Assembly (NCBI GenBank): GCA_914767715.1
Contig: OU612068.1
Span: forward strand, 19,904,001 to 19,968,000
Direction: 5' to 3'
From: Membranipora membranacea
Lineage: Eukaryota > Bryozoa > Gymnolaemata > Cheilostomatida > Membraniporidae
Length of the DNA: 64,000 nucleotides
Position numbers and translations under genes: made by a program. The notes beneath the pieces are model-generated. The model was given only the letters and a program-made list of their open reading frames with translations, was not told the DNA's origin and did not search any database. Below are positions 57,601-64,000 of the stretch, in pieces (the stretch's first letter is position 1; the number at the start of each line of letters is the position of its first letter).

Positions 57601-58953
57601 CAGTAATTTTTCTCTGCCTCTCAAAACCCCTACATAATTGGCAAGTCTCTCTGATTCCATAAACAACTACAATACAAAACCAATTCACCTGTTCGTTAAA
57701 AAATTGCATATTGCAATGACGAAATGACAATGGAAGTTCTAAAAGTTATGACCATACCGACAATACTGTATCAAAAGCAAAGAAAATCTTCAGTGAATTT
57801 AATAAGATGAATTAATATCCGAACATCATTATACAGTCCTTAATATCTTAATTTCAGTTACATGCTTGACTATTTTTTATGTTTTACAGACATCCCCCTT
57901 GAGGCATGGGGTTTCTCCGTACCTGATAACAATGACAAGAATGTCAGTGATGATGATGATACAGACTTTGACTATAATGAGGATTGGTTTCACCACACAG
58001 ACCTGGCGACATCGTCCACAAGCGCCGACAGTAACACGTCAGAGATACAGCTGAACACCGCCTACCATAAACTAATGATAAAGGTTAGAGGTCGACAGTC
58101 AAGGAGAGAAAATCGAGACGATACTGCCGGTGTGGAACAGAAATTACTCCCTCCAAACATCCATAAAGACAAAACAAGGTTGGAAAGTGTATCTTCTTTT
58201 TTTTTAAGTTCCTGGAAGGAGTTGTCTCATTGGCTTCTAATATATCAAGAAGCAGAATTTGATACTACTGCTCAAATTGAGATATATTTATTTTTTTAAT
58301 TTACAATGATACAAACCAAGTGAATAATCCAAAAAAAATTCCAAAATCAGGTCCATGCTTAAGCCTTCTGCTGCAAACAGTCTCTCAAACAAGGGTGTTG
58401 TCCCAAACTCTCGGCTCAAACCAGGTAGTTTGGGACATGTGCCCTAAACCCCCTGCCCAAACTAAACCACATTTTTGAGGTTGTCTACTCCTTGAAAACT
58501 TTTGTATTTTGTCCTATAAGAACTTACTGGGCATTGATATTAGATTTACTAATGTTTATGGTTATTATACGACAGTAACCGCCTATAGAAGGCCCTTGAA
58601 CCCTATCTCTTTTCCTTAGAGACAAGTTTGTCTTAGTCGAGTAGCCATATGTAATGAAATCAAGAGTTTATTGCCATCTACTCAATAATTATCTTATCTG
58701 CTATTTTAGCAAAGTTTGTAGGCGTAAAGTGTTTTCCGCGTATGATGAGAAGAGAGTTGTGGATGGTGTTATGCCCTCTAAAATGGACAAGAAAATCAGA
58801 AGGCATTTTGACAAGAATGTACCCATTGTTGACCACTGGAGAAGTTCCGATAGAATAATCACAGAGTCGCAACAGAGAAACGAACAGAAAACAACAGATT
58901 TGTTGGAACATATTAAGTCCAGACTGTATGAGTTTGGCGGCAAGCCTAAATGA
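54611..58953 (+). CDS. Unrecognised eight-exon gene with two CxC-type cysteine clusters
   Basis: Eight exons join in frame: 54611-54676, 55517-55606, 55796-55912, 56175-56460, 56598-56852, 57206-57352, 57890-58178 and 58710-58953, giving 497 residues. Exon 1 is the least certain. The protein has a Cys cluster near the N-terminus (SCDCRKCIKCLKAWKDDM), a helical middle (VPQLELANVLDEYVREENP, MIDDILVSKCQAFMLQYKDM), a second Cys cluster (GPYCDCMECVEVRGY), an acidic stretch (DDDDTDFDYNEDW) and a basic C-terminus (MDKKIRRHFDKN). The two clusters could bind zinc together. No signal peptide or membrane segment is visible, so it is probably intracellular. I do not recognise the family; a link to FAM193-type proteins came to mind but I could not support it. 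The gene follows CYB5D2 head-to-tail within about 500 bases. Confidence 0.75.
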
Positions 58954-60619
58954 GGTAGTTGACAGCTACTAATGAACGGTACTCGATCAGTCAAACAAGG
59001 TATTAACTCTTCTATTGCACTTGATTGGTCTCTTGAGAAGTCCTCTTGTTTGAAAAATATTGAAAAGCAGAACACAAATCTTTGATGTTCAGTCTACAGT
59101 TATTCTATAGCTAACTGATGGAGTTATAAGAATACATATTTGATTAATATACAGCAAAAATAATATTTACTAAAATAAAATATGAAGTCCTTTTGTGAAA
59201 AGTGCTCTCAGCTGCTAGAACAAAGATTCGGGTGTGTTTGAACAAGTGTCGTGATTAGCGATGAAGTATACTCGGCCTGTAGGTCAATCATTATAACACA
59301 GTATAATCTGCTAGCCTGCCCTTTAATCACTGCTATGAGTTGTGTGTAAGAGGCGGCCTATGGTGAGTTTATATTCATTACTAATTTCGGTTTTAATTTG
59401 GTACAATATCGCATTCTATGGTTCAATTGTAACTGCGGTAATTAAGTATGGTGTTGGTCTGAATAACCAACAAAAGGTTTCCGTCAGCGGTGTTCTGCTT
59501 ATCTTGCAAGCTTCAAATAATGTGTGTGGCGCTCACTTCCTGGTCTATTTACGGATTACCAGATAAAATGTTGCTTAAGTGCTCAAAAGATTGGAAGATC
59601 AAGTGGAGTTGACCGTACCATGATAACAAACACCTTTCTCTGATAACAGACTACCGCTAACTCCATCTGGATCTAAGTCTAAAGTCAAAAACCCAGACTT
59701 ATATTACCATGTTTTATCTTCACTGTTTAAGAAACATTACTTAACAACTTTTTGCAAGATAACTGACCCTTTTCGGATGTTGTATCCAAGGGTCTCCAAA
59801 CAAAAACTCGCTCAAATTAATGCTCTCTGTGTAAAAGGTGAAACATCTTTACAGTCTTGCGATCACTTCAATGATGACTTGGGTGGTCCTGTTGAAAACA
59901 GGCTCCCACAAAGAACTATCGTTGGCTAGATACTCACTGATGTTTAGTCAATTATAACAGTTGGGTCTAGATAAAAAGATCATCATTGTTATAATCTTCT
60001 TAATCATAACTGACAGAGCTCAACTGGTACAAAGGTTTACTGTGTTTGTTCATAGGCTGAAAAAGGTAACAAGTTATACAATGAATCAAATTATCAGATC
60101 ACTTGATACATCAATGCTGCCTGCAGCGTGAAACATTAAAGTCTGATTATCGACATTGTATCAGTTACGTGCCATAAATTGAAAATCTATACCAATTATT
60201 AAAACCTTACCTCAACACTTGATAAAAAAATAATAATTCTATGGTGTACTTGACACTAATAGTGATATGTTGAGTAGAGGGACAAGCAGAATGGATGGGT
60301 AGTAAGCCGTTTACCATGCTGACAAGAAAGCCCAAAGGTATTACTGTTATCCTCATTAGGAAGGTCGTTTTGTCATAAATCTCGGGTCGGTAATGATGAC
60401 GGCCCTGAACTCATACATGTAAGTGCATTAACCTTAAGTTAGATATTGCTTGCTAACCCATGTTAGCCTTAGTAAGGCAGCACACAACACTTTTATATCA
60501 TTTTTATAGCGGAGTTGAGAGACAAAGTATGTCATCACCCTGGAGTGGCAGAGGTTGGCCTCTTTAATATCGTTCTGAAGGATATTGAGAAATAAATCTA
60601 GGTTTGGGTCAGTAAGAAC
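58954..60619. other. Intergenic region, nothing recognised
   Basis: It lies between the stop codon of the eight-exon gene and the start of the next gene on the same strand. I see no exon or repeat of note. Confidence 0.45.
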
Positions 60620-63600
60620 ATGGAAAGTTATAATCCAGAGTCGGAATCTTATAATCACATCGTATTTAATCAATATGTGAACGAGGCTGCAGAGTACCAG
60701 CTGGATGAGCATCAAGTGGGGATAATTCCGACAACTACCGGTCACTCTACTTCACCACAACACCAGGTAACAAACATCTTTACACTATACCATGTTATTC
60801 TAGATTTACTTTCCATTGAGTCCAATTTGACCCAAGACTGTGTGGCATCCAGCAGCATTATCTCGTATAATGTTTTTTCGATATCCGTATGCTTGAAATT
60901 AACAACGCCAAGCGTGTTCTCATCTTGAATGAACCAAAGCTTGTTTAGAGAGAAGTAATTGTGATGACTTCCTAAAAATAAGATACGAAATCTGAATGAA
61001 ATAATTCATCTTCAACAACATTATGGTTAAGAGTCCAGACCAACTTGGATCTCTGTCAGATATTTTGATCATCACTATGCAAAGAAAAATTGATTTTATA
61101 ACAACAATATTTACATTTACTCATCTGTAGGGTGTCTGTGTTATGTCACTCTGAGTGGGTAACTAACTGTGGATGACCCACCCATCTATATGCTGTGAAC
61201 CATAGACTGAATAATAAACCTAGACAGGACACTGTATATAGCTGAAGTGAGGCACTTAATTATGGTGACGCGACGTCACTGGAGGGTGTCGAAACAGTTA
61301 TTTTTACTCATAGCTGTCATTGATTTACCGTTCCCAGCTCGGGTTAAATATTGATAACTCAACTGGCTTCAATCAGAATTTAAGTTTGAAAATTGCAATA
61401 GATTTAGCAGCTTCTGGTGATCACTTTGATAGTCGGTTTAGCTCCATAGCTCAAATATTATCAAAAGAGCAAGCTATTTAAAACGGTGCATAGACTTAAA
61501 GCTATAATTTTTTTGCAGTTTCAGTCCTGATTAAATGCTTATATCTCAAACAATTTTGTTGGAGTTTTGAGTTTGAAAATTACAATAGGTTCAGTAGCTT
61601 CTAGGTTTATTATTAAGTCTATGCTGTGAACTCAACATGGGTGTCTTAGAACAAGTTTGTTCCTTCTGTGGTGGCGGAGGGATATTGCAAAAGTTGGGTA
61701 TTGATTGCAATGTCTTTCGCCACCACAGAGGGAACAAAATTGCTCTACGGGTGTGTATGCTCCCTTGATGATCACAATCAAATAGATATTAAGACTTTTA
61801 AAACTAGGGCTATTCATATTATTAGGTGATGTTGCTGTGCATTAAAAGGTTAAAAGGGTATGCAGATGTTGGATGGATCCATTTTGTTCTTTTTCAGGAT
61901 ACTCTTGCTCTGGTTATATCTAGATGAGGATAAGGGGTTAAATTAGTTAGGACTGCGGTGGTTTGAAATGTACATCAAACCAGTTGACAGGACATCTTTT
62001 GATGGCACTCCTATCTGATTGAATTACCTTTATCACATCCGTCTTTAAATATATTATAATATGTAATTTACTCAATTTGCACCATTCAATGGATATATAC
62101 AAATAAAGGCCATGTGTTAACCTGTCTGTAAATTTCAGTGTCATCAAAAAACGGTTGCATGGGTACTTTAGAACTGTGAGTGTGTATAAAATTTACTCTG
62201 TTTTGTAACGCGATAGATTTAACATTAAACGATATTTATTTTTGTTGCAATGAGAATAAAGCAAATCTATTTTGGTAGTTTAAATGAGTGTTTGGACCAG
62301 AGAATGCCTTAGATTACAAAACTCAACGGAAATCGTGTTAAAAACTCTTTTAAAGGAGAAAATTACATTTACATCTTTCATAGTGCTGGCTGGAGCGCTG
62401 CTGTGATTTTTTATATCTTCGATAACATTTTCTTTACTTTTGAGTGTGACAAATATTTCTACTTTACATTGGTAGCTGTTCAATTTGTTATACAACCCAT
62501 TGGATCCATACCTCATATTGGATTTATTTATTTGATCGGAGATTACCTAGTGTTGCTCCCACAATGCTGTAGCTTCCGAATACATAAAACAAGGTCAATA
62601 TCCAGAAACTTTAGCTCAGGGCTTTGCAGCGATAATTAATGAGAAATTGTTTGATCACCTAAAACAATAATTTGGTATCAAAGGTAGAATTATGAAGCAC
62701 TTGATAGAGTTGGTCACTGTACTGTTCGCATTTTTCTCCGATCTCAAGTACAGCGTCAGAATTCACAGTTTTGATAACATGAAAACATTGCTCCTAGTCC
62801 TATCACAATTAGCCTGCCTGTAAGAAGAATGATTGCATTGAGATGCTAGCGAGGCTGTTATAAAAGGCCTTGCTTTAAAGAAGGTAGGCATCATTTCTAC
62901 AGTAGTCATAGCTGTAAGATGTTTGGTAAAATCTATATTCTAATGGTTTGAAAAGACAATTTTCATCTAACCTGCACTGATCAACTCTAGCACACAACTA
63001 GGGCGGAAATTTTGCTTTTGTTATACCTTCTTGTGTATCCAACTGGGAATATTCTATAATTTTTTTATTTTGTGTTTTCATCAATGATACTCATTTGTGA
63101 CGGCGGCTAGTGTTGCACTTTTGATTTGTCTTCACTAATGACATCGATAATGTTTTGACGCAAGAAGTTAGTTACCAGATAGCGATCATCCAAACAAGTA
63201 ATTTATTGTGTGATACTGTTATGATCACTGATCAATACTACATAATCATCAACATTTTTATCGCACCATTGGTGTAGCAGTCTAGCGGAAGCCTTTTAGT
63301 TAAATTATTCATTGCTGCTGATTAGGTTTTACACAATTCTGCTCTGAGATCATAATATTAGCTGACAGCAAGATACACTTTTATTTATTGCTGCAGATAC
63401 CTGAGTTCTACAGTAACAATGATAGTCATGGTGTGAAGAGAAAAAGAAGAAAGAAACGAAAGTCATCGAGAAGTCTGGAGCTGACTAAAAGTGCAAGCAC
63501 GTGCACTGGTGATCTTTACCTTCTAAATGCAGAACAAACACAAACATACACGCAAGCTGCCGGAATTATGAGCGTGAAATCTGATGCCAACAATATTGAA

Positions 63601-64000
63601 AAAATTGCTTCTGATATGAATGGACAAATGAAATTGAACGGCATTCAAAATATTATTCGTGTGATGCCAGTAAAAACGGCAGCTGTTAGTGCTACAATGG
63701 AAACAAAGCTGAGCAGCATATCCAATACAAGAAGCGCAAACGACCCAATGACCGTACAAGCCAATCAAGAGCAAATTTCACTCAATGATAGCAATCATTT
63801 TTTATCGTCAACGGCAGTAGTAAACAATCTAATCCCGCCTACAATTAGCGAACCGCTGCCAAAGCTTGCTGATCAGGGTCGTTCGCCAAAACCTATTCCT
63901 GGAGAGAGTCCAGAAACGGTCGATGGCAGCACACGAAATAACAATAATAACAACAACAACGTGAAAGCTCGCAAGCGCTACTCTTCAGAGGTCCTCTTGA
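60620..64000 (+). CDS. 5' part of an unrecognised gene, continues past the window
   Basis: A first coding exon (60620-60766, 49 codons, phase 0, donor GTAACA) begins MESYNPESESYNHIVFNQYV. It joins in frame to an exon that starts at 63397 after TTATTTATTGCTGCAG and stays open to the window end. The second exon starts IPEFYSNNDS, has a strongly basic cluster (VKRKRRKKRKSSRSLE) that looks like a nuclear localisation signal, then a Ser/Thr/Asn-rich region and a poly-Asn run encoded by AAC/AAT. No domain is recognisable in the part seen; a nuclear regulator is only a guess. The intron of 2.6 kb contains a foldback at 61651-61737. Confidence 0.55.
61651..61737. repeat. Short foldback element
   Basis: GTTCCTTCTGTGGTGGCG at the left is answered by CGCCACCACAGAGGGAAC at the right with about 50 bases between. 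It could be a small MITE. It lies in the intron of the last gene. Confidence 0.75.

Noticed and set aside
59342-59566. A 74-codon plus-strand frame with a hydrophobic segment
   Set aside because: No conserved motif and no partner exon. The hydrophobic look follows from AT-rich DNA.

Overview
The window is nuclear DNA of an animal. It is AT-rich, its genes are split into many short exons with GT..AG introns, and its genes are metazoan (adenylate kinase 2, HPDL, neuferricin/CYB5D2). A secreted PSI-plus-class-3-lipase protein, many foldback elements, and hAT, ISL2EU, PIF/Harbinger, pogo-like and Mutator-like transposons suggest a marine, perhaps early-branching invertebrate such as a sponge. The species is an inference. 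I did the splice models by eye; the ones I trust most are those where every exon joins in frame at canonical sites.

Left part (1-22183), host genes. A 5' piece of an HPDL-like gene (-) and a complete adenylate kinase 2 gene (+) diverge from a 357-bp promoter region. A possible 55-residue microprotein gene follows at 4536-4808, then about 3.4 kb without a convincing gene but with foldback elements. On the minus strand lie a large acidic protein with a predicted N-myristoylation signal (about 1500 residues, 8222-15961) and a secreted PSI-domain/class 3 lipase (16800-20109). A (CAAT)n microsatellite sits before the next gene.

Middle part (22184-54097), one gene. Four exons encode neuferricin: two at 22184-23424 and two at 53449-54097. 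The 30,024-bp intron between them is packed with mobile DNA: a pogo/jerky-like transposase remnant; a multi-exon gene of a TE-associated family; a decayed Mutator-like element; a PIF/Harbinger transposase; an apparently intact hAT element with TIRs and target duplication (34865-39442); and a 7.45-kb element with roughly 350-bp terminal inverted repeats (about 40418-47869). That last element carries a SAP/SWIM/YqaJ exonuclease gene convergent with an intact THAP/DDE transposase gene, the ISL2EU layout. After it come a better-preserved Mutator-like copy and a second, broken ISL2EU-like transposase.

Right part (54098-64000). An unrecognised eight-exon gene (54611-58953, 497 residues, two small cysteine clusters) is followed by the start of another unrecognised gene (first coding exon 60620-60766, next from 63397 past the window end).

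The host genes look like an ordinary mixed neighbourhood: mitochondrial nucleotide metabolism, a VOC dioxygenase homologue, a haem-binding cyt-b5 protein and a secreted lipase. They do not form a pathway. The most unusual feature is the two-gene ISL2EU element, nested with other transposons in a single expanded intron of an otherwise compact gene.
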